Source: Desulfovibrio sp. (GTDB taxonomy: Bacteria > Desulfobacterota > Desulfovibrionia > Desulfovibrionales > Desulfovibrionaceae). From it: 64,000 bases of DNA. Shown here piece after piece: positions 26,053 to 39,064 of the stretch. Where the stretch lies: contig NZ_JAVESS010000011.1 of assembly GCF_034006445.1 (NCBI RefSeq), forward strand, positions 28,228 through 92,227, in the 5' to 3' direction. Under the pieces are notes generated by a model. It ran no database searches and had not been told where the DNA came from. It worked only from the letters and a program-made list of their open reading frames with translations. Made by a program: the position numbers and the translations under genes. Each line of letters begins with the position of its first letter. The first letter of the stretch is position 1.

Positions 26053-28029
26053 TTATATTTTGCGAACCTCGGTGTACCAAGCGGCAGCTTCTTCAAGCAG
26101 CTTGTTGGTACGGGCGGCGAGGGCCTGCGGGTCCTTGAGGTAGCCGTCCAGCAGCAGGCTGGCGTCAAAGAGGCCCTGCGTCATTTCGGCCAGGGTCTTG
26201 TCGTCCCTGTCAGCCTTGAACATGCGCAGCATGTTGCGGAGCAGGGGATGGTCGCGGTTGACTTCCAGCACCTTGACCGGCAGGGAATCGTCCTTTTGCA
26301 TGACCTTGAGCAGCTTTTCCATAGACGAGGACATGCCGCCGTCAGGCGAAACGAGCACGGCTGGGCTGTCGGCCAGACGGTGCGAAACACGCACGTCCGT
26401 AACCTTGTCGCCAAGAACTTCCTTCATTCTGGCCAGCAGGCCCTCAAAGCTGGTGGAGTCCTCGCCCGAAAGGGGGGCAACGGCTTCGCGGGCGGGCTCT
26501 TCCTTGTCGGCAAAGTCCTTGAGGGCGTCGTCGGAGGCGGCCTCCACGGACTTGAATTCCCATTCCTTGTAGCGGCCAAGGCCGTCCATGACGAATTCGT
26601 CAATGGGTTCAAAAAGGTAAAGAACTTCAATGCCCTTCTGGCGGAAGCGCTCCATGTGCGGGTTCAGGCGGGCGGCCTCGCGGTTGGGCGCGGCCACAAA
26701 CCAGAACGTCTTCTGGCCCTCGGGGGCGCGTTCCATATAGCCGTCAAGGCTGGTCAGAGCCTCGGCGTCGGCCAGGGTGGAGGAGTTGAAGCGCAGCAGG
26801 GTGGTGACGCGCTCGCGGTTGGCAAAATCATGATAGCCCAGTTTGAAGACCTTGCCGTGCAGCCGCCAGAAGGCGCTGTATTTTTCGGCATCGTCGCGGG
26901 CGAGTTTTTCAAGGTGGTTGAGGGTCTGCTTGACGATAACCTGGCTGATCTTGCGCAGAACCACGTTTTCCTGAAGGGTTTCGCGCGAAATGTTCAGGGG
27001 CAGGTCTTCGGTATCCACCACGCCCTTGAGAAAGGCCAGGTATTCGGGGATCAGCTCCTTGTTGCGGTGCTGGATAAGCACGCGGCGGGCGTAGAGATCA
27101 AGCCCCCAGAAGTCCCGGTCGGAGCCGAAGAAATCCTGTGCGCTGTCGGGGATGAAGAGCAGGGCGTTGAACTGCACCGGGGCGTCCACCGAAAAGTGCA
27201 GTTCGTCCAGCGGGTCAGCGCTGTCGTAGGTAAGGGCCTTGTAAAAGGCCGCGTACTGCTCCCTGGTGATGGAAAACTTGGGTTCACGCCACAGGGCAGG
27301 CTGGGTATTGGCCTGCTCGTTGTCCACAAAAACGGGAAAAGGCACAAAGGCAGAATGCTTGCGAATGGCCGACTCCACGCGGAATTTTTCAAGAAATTCC
27401 ACGGCGTCGTCCTTGAGCCATGCCTTGATGACCGTACCGCGCGCAGGTTCGGCCTCGTCGGACTGGGTCACGGTGTAGGTGCCAAGACCGTCGCTGGTCC
27501 AGGTGTGGGCCGCGTTGTCATCGCCAAAAGCTGGGCGTGAGGTGACGGCAACCTTGTTGGCCACCATAAAGATGGAATAAAAGCCCACGCCAAAGCGGCC
27601 GATAATGTTGGCGGCATCAGCCACGGCTTCTTCGCCGTCATCGGTTTCGTCGCCGCGCCCGTTGCCGGATTTGGCCTTGGCGGCGTTTTCGGCCGCGATG
27701 TCGGCCAGAAACTGCTCGGAACCGGATTTGGCTATGGTGCCCAGGTTTTCGGACAATTCCTCTGCCGTCATGCCAAGGCCGGTATCGGCGATGGTGAGGG
27801 TTTTGGCGTCCTTATCAAGGGTTATGCGTATCTCCAGCGGCAGGTCGGGCAGCTTGGGGCTTTCGCCGCGATTGACGCGAAAGCGCAGCTTGTCCAGCGC
27901 GTCCGAGGCGTTGGAAATGAGTTCACGCAAGAAAATCTCACGATTGGTATACAGAGAGTTGGTCAGGATGTGTAAAACCTTACGCACCTCTGCACGGAAT
28001 TGGCGGGGTTTTTTACCAGCCTCTGCCAT
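26053..28029 (-). CDS. htpG: Chaperone HtpG (Hsp90)
   Basis: Bacterial Hsp90, an ATP-driven cytosolic chaperone dimer. In 658 residues: the GHKL ATPase domain with NREIFLRELISNASDALDKL, DTGLGMTAEEL, GTIAKSGSEQFL and GRFGVGFYSIFMVA; then a middle domain (ALTYDSADPLDELHF, LYARRVLIQ) and a C-terminal dimerisation domain ending in KLLEEAAAWYTEVRKI. About 30 residues longer than E. coli HtpG, with an acidic insert (GRGDETDDGEEAVADAAN, ~125-145) in the ATPase domain. ATG 28029 has GGAGG upstream; an upstream frame is not conserved. The stop abuts repeat C1. Confidence 0.97.
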   Translation of the reverse strand: MAEAGKKPRQFRAEVRKVLHILTNSLYTNREIFLRELISNASDALDKLRFRVNRGESPKLPDLPLEIRITLDKDAKTLTIADTGLGMTAEELSENLGTIAKSGSEQFLADIAAENAAKAKSGNGRGDETDDGEEAVADAANIIGRFGVGFYSIFMVANKVAVTSRPAFGDDNAAHTWTSDGLGTYTVTQSDEAEPARGTVIKAWLKDDAVEFLEKFRVESAIRKHSAFVPFPVFVDNEQANTQPALWREPKFSITREQYAAFYKALTYDSADPLDELHFSVDAPVQFNALLFIPDSAQDFFGSDRDFWGLDLYARRVLIQHRNKELIPEYLAFLKGVVDTEDLPLNISRETLQENVVLRKISQVIVKQTLNHLEKLARDDAEKYSAFWRLHGKVFKLGYHDFANRERVTTLLRFNSSTLADAEALTSLDGYMERAPEGQKTFWFVAAPNREAARLNPHMERFRQKGIEVLYLFEPIDEFVMDGLGRYKEWEFKSVEAASDDALKDFADKEEPAREAVAPLSGEDSTSFEGLLARMKEVLGDKVTDVRVSHRLADSPAVLVSPDGGMSSSMEKLLKVMQKDDSLPVKVLEVNRDHPLLRNMLRMFKADRDDKTLAEMTQGLFDASLLLDGYLKDPQALAARTNKLLEEAAAWYTEVRKI

Positions 28030-28062
28030 GACAAACCTCCTGAAAAGTGATATCTTTAGAGG

Positions 28063-28087
28063 TAATGCAGCTTCCAGTTTTTTCAAG
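28063..28087 (-). promoter_or_regulatory. Possible heat-shock (sigma32-like) promoter of htpG
   Basis: CTTGAAA on the minus strand (28081-28087), followed 12-13 bases later by GCATTA (28063-28068). Only the -35 side is a good sigma32 match. Confidence 0.3.
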
Positions 28088-28271
28088 AGCTGCAAGGGCA
28101 TTGTTGTGAAAAAAAATGGGTTCACGGTTTACGGCGAGGGCATTTTCGTCATGGGGACGAGGTATTTAAACCAGCGCCACGCAAGGAAATAAGGTGATAT
28201 CGATATTCATAATCACTTGCCATCAATGAGCGAAAAGAGTAAGCACAAATAGGATATATAAGGAGGGCCTA

Positions 28272-29588
28272 ATGGACGTTGTAATGCTTTCGCGTCTGCA
28301 ATTTGCTGTGGCCGTGTTTTTTCACTTTATTTTCGTGCCCCTCACGCTGGGCCTCTCGGTAATCATTGCCCTGATGGAGACCCGTTATGTACGTACCGGG
28401 GACGAATTCTGGAAAAAACAGGCGAAATTCTGGGGCAAGCTGTTTGTCATAAACTTTACCCTGGGTGTGGTGACCGGTATCACGCTGGAATTCCAGTTCG
28501 GCACCAACTGGTCACGATATTCGGAATACGTGGGCGACATTTTTGGTTCGCTCCTTGCTATTGAGGCCACGGTGGCCTTTTTTCTTGAATCCACGTTTCT
28601 TGCGGTGTGGCACTTCGGCTGGAACCGCGTGGGCAAGAAGCTGCATCTGGCCTGCATCTGGCTGGTTGCCCTCGCGGGCAACCTTTCCGCCCTGTGGATC
28701 ATCCTTGCCAACGGATTCATGCAGAATCCCGTGGGCTACTACATCAATGAAGTCACAAAGCGCGCGGAACTGGCGAACTTTTACGAGGTCGTCACCAACC
28801 CCTATGGCTGGGGCATGTTCGCGCATACGATACTTGCTTCGTGGGTACTTGGCGGCTTTTTTGTGCTTGGCGTTTCTTCCTGGCACTTGTTGCGCGGCAG
28901 CAATACCGACTTTTTCCGCCGCGCGTTCAAGATGGTGGCGCCCTTTACCCTGATTTTCGCGCTGCTGCTGGCCCTTTCGGGCGACCAGCAGGGCAAGACC
29001 GTGGCCAAGTATCAGCCCGCCAAGCTGGCGGCGATGGAAGCGCACTGGGAAACACATACCAACGTGCCCTTCTACCTGCTGGTATGGCCTGACGCCGAAA
29101 ATGAAACCAATACCGTGCAGGCCATCGGCATTCCCGGCCTGCTGAGCTGGATCGCCTTTGACGACGTGAATGCCGAAGTCAAGGGCCTCAAGGCCTTTGC
29201 CAAGGAAGACAGGCCCCCTGTGCTGCCGACCTTCCTTACCTTCCGCACCATGGTCGCCCTTGGCGGCATATTCCTGGCGCTTTCCTTCTGGGCCTTTTTG
29301 CAACGCAAAAAGGATGCGCCCAACAGCCTGCTTCTCAAGCTGCTTGTGCTCAATATTCCGCTGCCCTACATCGGCCTGATGGTGGGCTGGGCCGTGACGG
29401 AGATTGGCCGTCAGCCCTGGATAGTCTATAATCTCATGCGTACAACGGATGCCGTTTCGCCGGTTCCGGCCGATAACGTGCTTATCTCGCTGATCGCCTT
29501 TATCGGCGTGTACTCGCTGCTCGGCATCCTGGACATCTATTTGTTGCGCAAATTTGCCATCAAGGGCCCGGACGCCCAGGAGGTGTAG
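28272..29588 (+). CDS. cydA: Cytochrome bd quinol oxidase subunit I
   Basis: CydA is the haem-bearing subunit of the inner-membrane bd oxidase that reduces O2 to water with quinol. 438 residues, about nine membrane segments. Seen: RLQFAVAVFFHFIFVPLTLG with haem ligand His18, ETRYVRTGDEFW, TLGVVTGITLEFQFGTNW, FFLESTFLAVWHFGW, the second haem His in FAHTILASWVLGGFF, and IGRQPWIVYNLMRTTDAVSP near the C-terminus. The length indicates the short Q-loop type (E. coli CydA is ~520). AAGGAGGG precedes the ATG. In the divergent region, GTGAT-N13-ATCAC near 28194-28216 is a possible regulator site. Confidence 0.96.
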   Translation: MDVVMLSRLQFAVAVFFHFIFVPLTLGLSVIIALMETRYVRTGDEFWKKQAKFWGKLFVINFTLGVVTGITLEFQFGTNWSRYSEYVGDIFGSLLAIEATVAFFLESTFLAVWHFGWNRVGKKLHLACIWLVALAGNLSALWIILANGFMQNPVGYYINEVTKRAELANFYEVVTNPYGWGMFAHTILASWVLGGFFVLGVSSWHLLRGSNTDFFRRAFKMVAPFTLIFALLLALSGDQQGKTVAKYQPAKLAAMEAHWETHTNVPFYLLVWPDAENETNTVQAIGIPGLLSWIAFDDVNAEVKGLKAFAKEDRPPVLPTFLTFRTMVALGGIFLALSFWAFLQRKKDAPNSLLLKLLVLNIPLPYIGLMVGWAVTEIGRQPWIVYNLMRTTDAVSPVPADNVLISLIAFIGVYSLLGILDIYLLRKFAIKGPDAQEV

Positions 29589-29590
29589 CC

Positions 29591-30616
29591 ATGCTGGAAA
29601 CCATCTGGTTTGTGCTGTGGGCATTGCTGTGGGCCGTGTACTTCATTCTGGACGGCTTTGACCTTGGTATGGGCACGCTTTTGCCTTTTCTGGGCAAAAA
29701 CGAGTCGGAACGCCGCATCATGTACAATGCCGCCGGGCCGTTCTGGGACGGCAACGAAGTGTGGCTTATCGCCGCTGGCGGCGTTACCTTCGCGGCTTTT
29801 CCCAAGGCCTATGCAGTCATGTTCAGCGCGTTGTACGCGCCTTTGCTGATGTTGCTTTTCGCCCTGATCTTCCGGGCGGTATCCTTTGAGTTCCGCAGCA
29901 AGGTCGAGCACGATGCCTGGCGTAGCCTGTGGGACTGCGTACACTTTGTGTCCAACCTGGTGCCCTGCATCCTGCTGGGCGTGGCCTTTGCCAACCTTTT
30001 TATGGGTATTCCCGTGGACGCCCAGGGCGTCTATCACGGCAACCTGCTTGCCCTGCTCAATGTGTACGGGCTGGCTGGCGGCGTGTTCTTTCTCTGCATG
30101 TTCGTGCTGCACGGCTCGCTGTGGCTGGCCATCAAGAGCCGCGGCGACCTGCAAACCCGCGCGGTAGCCACGGCCAGCTTTATGTGGCCCATCATGCTGG
30201 TGCTGCTGGTGGCCTTTCTTATTCTCTCGGCTTTTTATACCAAGCTGTTTGATAACTACCTGGCCATGCCCATTCTGCTGGTGCTGCCCCTGCTGGCCCT
30301 GGCAGGACTTGTGGGCGCGCGCATCATGCTGCGCGCGGGCAAGCTCTGGTGCGCCTGGGCCTTCAGCGGCCTGTTCATCCTGGGCGTCACCTTCTTCGGC
30401 GTTGTGGGCATGTTCCCCGGCATGATCATCTCTTCCATTGATCCTGCCGCCACCGTGACGGCCTTTAACGGCGCTTCAAGCCAGCTGACGCTCAAGATCA
30501 TGCTTGGGGTGGCCCTGGTCATGGTGCCCATCGTGCTTCTGTATCAGTTCTGGATGTACCGGCTGTTCTCCGAGCCGGTGCTGCCCAAGGATCTGGACGA
30601 CGACCACGCCTATTAA
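29591..30616 (+). CDS. cydB: Cytochrome bd quinol oxidase subunit II
   Basis: The non-catalytic membrane partner of CydA. 341 residues, about nine membrane segments. Seen: ETIWFVLWALLWAVYFILDG with DGFDLGMG, the family's N-terminal signature; RRIMYNAAGPFWDGNEVWLI; AFPKAYAVMFSALYAPL. It starts two bases after the cydA stop with GGAGG in the cydA end. No small CydX/CydH-like subunit is seen before the terminator. Confidence 0.96.
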   Translation: MLETIWFVLWALLWAVYFILDGFDLGMGTLLPFLGKNESERRIMYNAAGPFWDGNEVWLIAAGGVTFAAFPKAYAVMFSALYAPLLMLLFALIFRAVSFEFRSKVEHDAWRSLWDCVHFVSNLVPCILLGVAFANLFMGIPVDAQGVYHGNLLALLNVYGLAGGVFFLCMFVLHGSLWLAIKSRGDLQTRAVATASFMWPIMLVLLVAFLILSAFYTKLFDNYLAMPILLVLPLLALAGLVGARIMLRAGKLWCAWAFSGLFILGVTFFGVVGMFPGMIISSIDPAATVTAFNGASSQLTLKIMLGVALVMVPIVLLYQFWMYRLFSEPVLPKDLDDDHAY

Positions 30617-30637
30617 GGCTGCTGCAAAATGGTTGAA

Positions 30638-30670
30638 ACAAGGCCGCGCCCCCAAAGGGCGCGGCCTTGT
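30638..30670 (+). terminator. Terminator after cydB
   Basis: ACAAGGCCGCGCCC and GGGCGCGGCCTTGT, a perfect 14-bp stem with a 5-base loop, 21 bases after cydB. T-poor on its 3' side. Confidence 0.75.
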
Positions 30671-30763
30671 GCATTATAAAGAAAAAGAGGAAGGTTGGAG
30701 AGTAGGTATTTTGAAATGCTTTGTGGGTGAGGGGCGTGGTTGGTCACGTCGATGGCGACTTGA

Positions 30764-30835
30764 AGTTTTGTGGGGGAGGGACCCTTTTGAAAAAGGGTCT
30801 CCTCCCCCACACCCCCTCCCCCTAAAACTTTTATT
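30764..30835 (+). repeat. G/C-rich 3'-end element A7
   Basis: Full copy in the cydAB direction, 148 bases past the cydB stop. The loop reads TTTTGAAAAA instead of TTTTGCAAAA. Confidence 0.85.
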
Positions 30836-30967
30836 GTGGCCTTGATGCTCCAATCCTACAGGCTGTTTGTCGCTTCTTGTTCACAGCCGCGCCAGACTGA
30901 ACTCTCCATAAGGGAGTGTGTGCGGGCGCAAAAGGCATAGTGAGGAGCGGTGTCGGCGGAGGAAATT

Positions 30968-31324
30968 ATGAAGAAGACAGCAATGGCCTTGTGGCTCAGG
31001 ATGCGGCCAGGACGGGCCGGGAAAGAAAACGGCCCTGTTATGGTGGAAAAAGCGAAGGTCGGGCGATTTTTGCCAGCAATGGCCCTGTGTCTTGCCCTTG
31101 CCCTCAGCCTTGGCGCGTGCGCGCCACGCGAATATCGGCCCCTGACATTTGAAGAACAGCAAGACCTTGAAGCCTACCGACAGTGCAAAAGGGAGGCGAC
31201 AGAGATGAATCCGGAATGGCGGGGTGACACGAGCTACTTTCCCTGGCGGGCCTATTTTGACATGTGCATGCGGCGTATGGGCGTGAGCGACGAGCGGATG
31301 AAGCATATGCGCATCTGGATATAG
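30968..31324 (+). CDS. Small putative lipoprotein
   Basis: 118 residues. Seen: a hydrophobic segment FLPAMALCLALALSLGAC ending in a lipobox (SLGAC) with the lipid-modified Cys, followed by ~70 polar residues with RQCKREATEMNPEW and FDMCMRRMGVS; the two downstream Cys could form a disulfide. I recognise no family. The ATG at 30968 has a good SD (GGAGG, five bases away) but gives an unusually long lead of ~50 residues; ATG 31040 gives a normal signal peptide but has a poor SD. Followed by a strong terminator. Confidence 0.7.
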   Translation: MKKTAMALWLRMRPGRAGKENGPVMVEKAKVGRFLPAMALCLALALSLGACAPREYRPLTFEEQQDLEAYRQCKREATEMNPEWRGDTSYFPWRAYFDMCMRRMGVSDERMKHMRIWI

Positions 31325-31432
31325 CGGGTTTTTGGCCTTAAAGACCTGGGGCTCTTGTGTGCGGGCTCTTGTGAGCGGGCTCCCGTGTGCAGGCTCCCGA
31401 CATGCAGGCTGCACCCCAACATACAGACAAGA

Positions 31433-31474
31433 AAAACCGGGGAAGAATCGTTATGCGGATTCTTCCCCGGTTTT
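31433..31474. terminator. Bidirectional intrinsic terminator
   Basis: AAAACCGGGGAAGAATC, 8-base loop, GATTCTTCCCCGGTTTT: a perfect 17-bp stem. Terminates the lipoprotein gene. Confidence 0.92.
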
Positions 31475-31589
31475 GGCGTTTGGCTTTAGCGCTTACAAAG
31501 ACGAAATTTGCGATGGTGTGGCGCATGGCAAGCGCTTCGCCGAGTTGCCCGTTTCGGAGTAAAAAAACTCCGAACTATTCGTAACTATA

Positions 31590-31660
31590 CTAAAAGTTTT
31601 AGGGGGAGGGGGCGTGGGGGAGGAGACCCTTTTTCAAAAGGGTCCCTCCCCCACAAACTC
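31590..31660 (-). repeat. G/C-rich 3'-end element A8
   Basis: Full copy on the minus strand, 65 bases after the lepA stop. Its polarity follows lepA, although the lipoprotein gene converges on it. Confidence 0.85.
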
Positions 31661-31680
31661 TCTCACCCCCCACAAAAAAA

Positions 31681-31716
31681 CTTCAACCCACTCAACCCAC
31701 TCAACCCATTCAACCT
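31681..31716. repeat. 9-bp tandem repeat, ~4 units
   Basis: CTCAACCCA repeated with single changes (CTTCAACCCA, CTCAACCCA, CTCAACCCA, TTCAACC) immediately after the lepA stop. Confidence 0.8.
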
Positions 31717-31724
31717 TCTCAGCC

Positions 31725-33530
31725 CTAGTCGTCGCCCACCTTGAGCGCGGCCAGAAATGCCTCCTGCGGCAGTTCCACGTTGCCCATGCGTTTCATGCGG
31801 CGTTTGCCTTCTTTCTGCTTTTCAAGCAGCTTACGCTTACGGGTGATGTCGCCGCCGTAGCATTTGGCGGTAACGTCCTTGCGGAAGGCGGAGACGGTTT
31901 CGCGGGCGATGATTTTCTGTCCGATGGCGGCCTGAATGGCGACCTGGAAGAGCTGGCGCGGGATGCTGCGTTTGAGCTTGAGGGCCAGGCCGCGTCCGTA
32001 GGTGTAGGCGCGGTCGCGGTGTACGATGACAGCCAGGGCGTCAACGGTTTCGCCATTGAGCATGATGTCGAGGCGCACGAGGTCGGAGGCCCGGTAGTCC
32101 AGGGGATGATAGTCCATGGAGGCATAGCCGCGTGTGGCGGACTTGAGCCTGTCAAAGAAGTCGTACACGATTTCGGCAAAGGGCAGTTCGTAGGTGACCA
32201 CCACGCGGTTGGAAGCGAGGTAGTGCAGGTTTTTCTGGGTACCGCGCTTTTCTTCGCAGAGCTTCATGACGTTGCCCACGTATTCGTTGGGCACATGGAT
32301 GTCCATGTTGACGTAGGGCTCGTACAGGGTGTGGATCTTGGTAGGATCGGGCAGATGGCTGGGGTTGTCGATTTCCAGCGTTTTGCCGTCATTGGTGTCG
32401 ACCTTGTACACCACTGACGGCGCGGTGGCGATGAGGCCGACCTCAAACTCCCGCTCCAGCCGTTCCTGAATGATTTCCATATGCAGCAGGCCAAGAAAGC
32501 CGCAGCGAAAACCGAAGCCCAGGGCCTGTGACGTTTCAGGCTCATAGGAAAAGGCCGCGTCGTTGAGTTGCAGCTTTTCAAGGGCGGCCTTGAGGTTTTC
32601 GTAGTCCTCGGATTCTGTGGGGTAGAGCCCGCAGAAAACCATGGGCTTCACTTCCTTGAAGCCGGGCACGGGGCTTGTGGCAGGGCGGTCGGCGTGGGTG
32701 ATGGTGTCGCCCACGCGGGCGTCGCCCAGTTCCTTGATGGAACCGCAGAGAAAACCCACTTCGCCGGCCAGCAGTTCCTTGACGTCAGCGGCTTCGGGCG
32801 AAAAGACGCCCAGGCGCAGCACTTCATAGTCCTTGCCCGTGCTCATGAGGCGCACGGTTTCGCCCTTGCGGATGACGCCGTCCATAACGCGAAAAAGCAC
32901 CACGACCCCCTGGTAACTGTCGTACCAGGAGTCGAAAATAAGCGCCTTGAGGGGGGCGGCCCTGTCGCCCCTGGGCGCGGGCAGGTGATTGACGATGGCT
33001 TCAAGCACGGCGTCAACGCCCATGCCCGTCTTGGCGGATACGGACAGCGCCTGGGAGCAGTCGAGGCCGATGCTTTCTTCAATATCGGCCTTGACGCGCT
33101 CGACCTCTGCGCTGGGCAGGTCTATCTTGTTGAGAACAGGCAACACTTCATGGTTGTGGTCAAGGGCAAGATATACGTTGGCCAGGGTCTGCGCTTCCAC
33201 GCCCTGGGTTGCGTCAACCACCAGCAGCGCGCCTTCGCAGGCGGCCAGGGAGCGTGATACTTCGTAGTTGAAGTCCACGTGGCCGGGCGTGTCGATGAGG
33301 TTGAGCTCATATTCCTGACCGTCGGCGGCAAAGTAGGGCAGGCGCACGGTCTGGGCCTTGATGGTGATGCCGCGCTCGCGCTCCAGATCCATTCTGTCCA
33401 GATACTGCTGGCGCGCTTCACGTTGGCTGACCACCTTGGTCAGTTCAAGAATGCGGTCGGCCAGGGTGGACTTGCCGTGATCGATATGGGCGATGATGCA
33501 AAAATTGCGTATATTTTCCTGCTTGACCAT
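31725..33530 (-). CDS. lepA: Elongation factor 4 (LepA)
   Basis: A ribosome-associated GTPase that helps translation under stress. 601 residues, the family's usual size. Seen: G1 [15 protein letters not shown], switch I with [12 protein letters not shown]3 DTPGHVDF, G4 NKIDLP, then domain II and the LepA-specific C-terminal region ([20 protein letters not shown]). ATG 33530 gives [11 protein letters not shown] with AGGA upstream; a longer frame to 33578 is not conserved. Confidence 0.97.
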   Translation of the reverse strand: MVKQENIRNFCIIAHIDHGKSTLADRILELTKVVSQREARQQYLDRMDLERERGITIKAQTVRLPYFAADGQEYELNLIDTPGHVDFNYEVSRSLAACEGALLVVDATQGVEAQTLANVYLALDHNHEVLPVLNKIDLPSAEVERVKADIEESIGLDCSQALSVSAKTGMGVDAVLEAIVNHLPAPRGDRAAPLKALIFDSWYDSYQGVVVLFRVMDGVIRKGETVRLMSTGKDYEVLRLGVFSPEAADVKELLAGEVGFLCGSIKELGDARVGDTITHADRPATSPVPGFKEVKPMVFCGLYPTESEDYENLKAALEKLQLNDAAFSYEPETSQALGFGFRCGFLGLLHMEIIQERLEREFEVGLIATAPSVVYKVDTNDGKTLEIDNPSHLPDPTKIHTLYEPYVNMDIHVPNEYVGNVMKLCEEKRGTQKNLHYLASNRVVVTYELPFAEIVYDFFDRLKSATRGYASMDYHPLDYRASDLVRLDIMLNGETVDALAVIVHRDRAYTYGRGLALKLKRSIPRQLFQVAIQAAIGQKIIARETVSAFRKDVTAKCYGGDITRKRKLLEKQKEGKRRMKRMGNVELPQEAFLAALKVGDD

Positions 33531-33816
33531 ATTTTTTCCTGCGTAAAGTCTGGTTGCGTAGCTGATCTGTATAGCCAAGATTTGTCACGAAGTCCATGCA
33601 AAGGCCAGCGGTTTCACCGGGGCAGGGCAGGGGCTTGTGCGGTGGATTTCAGCCTTTTTGCAGCCTTGCGCAGTTATGTGCAGGCGAATGGAAGTGTTAC
33701 CCGTCCAGCGCGTGAGTGTGCGGCGCACAGCAACATTGTGTTGATTCGATAAAAATGGCCTTTCGACAGAGTGGGGATTTGAAATATGAGGCGTTTCAGC
33801 GGAGATATGTTCGAAT
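33531..33816. other. Gene-free region upstream of lepA
   Basis: No gene seen. On the minus strand TATACA (33568-33573) is a plausible -10 for lepA, without a convincing -35. The remainder up to repeat C2 holds nothing I can name. Confidence 0.4.
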
Positions 33817-33979
33817 GGAGCACTGATTAAAGAGCCTCTTGGAAACGCGCAGTTATTTCGTTTGGCAAGGCGCGATCTTTTTTTGAAACAGGAGTGGACT
33901 CTTCCGTCCTCGACTGTTTCAAAAAAAGTGAAGCAACAGTGAAGCAACGCCGCCAAACGGAATACATCAGCGTTTCCCC
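33817..33979 (-). repeat. 150-bp structured repeat C2
   Basis: Same ends and inner arms as C1, with an extra GTGAAGCAAC duplicated near 33928-33950. This copy does not touch a stop codon. Confidence 0.88.
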
Positions 33980-33982
33980 AAA

Positions 33983-34023
33983 AAACAAAAAAGGCCGTAC
34001 AGCGTAAAACGCCGCACGGCCTG
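33983..34023 (-). terminator. Intrinsic terminator of the atp operon
   Basis: Read on the minus strand: AGGCCGT-g-c-g-GCGT, TTT loop, ACGC-t-g-t-ACGGCCT, then TTTTTGTTTTTT. It lies after atpC and the family B element. Confidence 0.85.
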
Positions 34024-34045
34024 TCAGATCTGAACAAAAACGGTC

Positions 34046-34172
34046 TAGAGCAGTTTACGAATGAAATGAGTTAAATGCTCTGCAAGGATTTTTCTGAAAA
34101 TCCTTGCCACGAAATGCGAGTAGGCGGGCTTTTGCCTGCCGTACGCGAGCATTTCAAGTGTTAAATGCTCTA
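34046..34172 (-). repeat. 127-bp TAGAGCA element, copy 2 of an identical pair (family B)
   Basis: Reverse complement identical to 17431-17557. On the minus strand its first three bases (34170-34172) are the atpC TAG stop codon, so the element lies in the atp operon 3' untranslated region, before the terminator. Confidence 0.92.
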
Positions 34173-34574
34173 GCGGAACTGTGCCAGTTGCAGGCGGATC
34201 AAAGCCCTGTGCAATGCGGCTTCAGCGCGAACCGAATCAATCTGCTCGTCATGGCTGGCAATGCGCTGTTCGGCGCGTTCTTTGGCGGCCATGGCTCTTG
34301 CTGTGTCGATATCCTGCGCCATTTCGGCAGACTCGGCCAGCACGGTGAGCACGTCGTTGTTCACGTCGGCGAAACCGCCGGAAATGAACACGTGTTCCTC
34401 CTTGCCGCCAGCCAGCTTGTAGCGCAGACCACCAATCTTGAGAGCGGAGAGCAGGGAGACGTGCTTGGGCAGCACGCCGAATTCGCCTTCAACACCGGGG
34501 CAGACGGCCATTTCAACTTCGCCGCTCACCACGGTTTTGTCCGGCGTCACCACTTCCAGTTGCAGTGTGCCCAT
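34170..34574 (-). CDS. atpC: ATP synthase epsilon subunit
   Basis: The epsilon subunit of the F1 central stalk, which couples rotation and inhibits hydrolysis. 134 residues: N-terminal beta-sandwich (LQLEVVTPDKTVVSGEVEMA, GEFGVLPKHVSLLSAL, HVFISGGFADVNNDVLTVLAE) and C-terminal helices (DTARAMAAKERAEQRI). ATG 34574 has AGGAG six bases upstream. Last gene of the operon; the stop codon is supplied by a repeat element. Confidence 0.95.
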   Translation of the reverse strand: MGTLQLEVVTPDKTVVSGEVEMAVCPGVEGEFGVLPKHVSLLSALKIGGLRYKLAGGKEEHVFISGGFADVNNDVLTVLAESAEMAQDIDTARAMAAKERAEQRIASHDEQIDSVRAEAALHRALIRLQLAQFR

Positions 34575-34612
34575 AGGTACTCCTTCGCTCCTGATATGCC
34601 AGATGCGTTTGT

Positions 34613-34644
34613 CCAGTGACCGCGCCACAAGGCACGGTCACTGG
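34613..34644 (-). other. Intercistronic hairpin atpD-atpC
   Basis: CCAGTGACCGCGCC and GGCACGGTCACTGG, 14 bp with one mismatch and a 4-base loop, between the atpD stop and the atpC SD. No T run follows, so partial attenuation or RNA protection is more likely than full termination. Confidence 0.6.
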
Positions 34645-34656
34645 TCTTTCAACGAT

Positions 34657-36974
<2,318 letters not shown>

Positions 36975-37000
36975 GCTTTTCTCCCGGATATTGGGGGCCC

Positions 37001-38509
<1,509 letters not shown>

Positions 38510-38512
38510 GTG

Positions 38513-39064
38513 CTATTCACCCCTCTTGAATGTCTCCCGGAGGATACCCAATTGCGCGCGCAGACTTGCGTCCAGCACCCGGTCACCCATTTTGAGCACC
38601 ATACCCCCTAGTATGTCCTTGTCGACAGCAAAGGTGAGCTCAATGTCGGCGCCGGTTTTCTGTTCCAGCGATTCTTTGAGTTTGGCCTTTTTGTCGGCAG
38701 GAAGTTTGACTGCCGTGACGAGTTGGCCACGCACTATGCCCTTGGCTTCGTCGAGCAGTTTGCCATACCAGGCGGAAATTTCGCGCAGAAAGGCGAGCCT
38801 TTCCTTGTCTGCCAATAAAAAGCAGAAGCTGCGCATAGTCTGGTCGGCCTTGAGCTTGCCCAGCAGCTTGTCGAGAACTGCCTTTTTTTCCTCCACGCCG
38901 ATCACGGGACTTTTGAGGGTCAGGTCAAGTCCCGGCGTGGCGACAAGCATTTCACCAAGAGCGGCAAGGCATTCACCCCGCGCACTCAAGGCTTCGTCCC
39001 CATCCTTTTTGCCCAACGCAAAGATGGCGTTGGCGTACCTGCGTGCAACCACGGTGTCGATCAA
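38513..39064 (-). CDS. atpH: ATP synthase delta subunit
   Basis: The peripheral-stalk subunit joining F1 to the b dimer. 183 residues: VVARRYANAIFALGKKDG N-terminal helix region and the C-terminal signature ADIELTFAVDKDILGGMVLKMGD. The start codon is TTG at 39064, overlapping the atpF TGA stop as TTGA, with AAGGTGG upstream; no ATG gives the conserved N-terminus. Confidence 0.93.
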   Translation of the reverse strand: MIDTVVARRYANAIFALGKKDGDEALSARGECLAALGEMLVATPGLDLTLKSPVIGVEEKKAVLDKLLGKLKADQTMRSFCFLLADKERLAFLREISAWYGKLLDEAKGIVRGQLVTAVKLPADKKAKLKESLEQKTGADIELTFAVDKDILGGMVLKMGDRVLDASLRAQLGILRETFKRGE

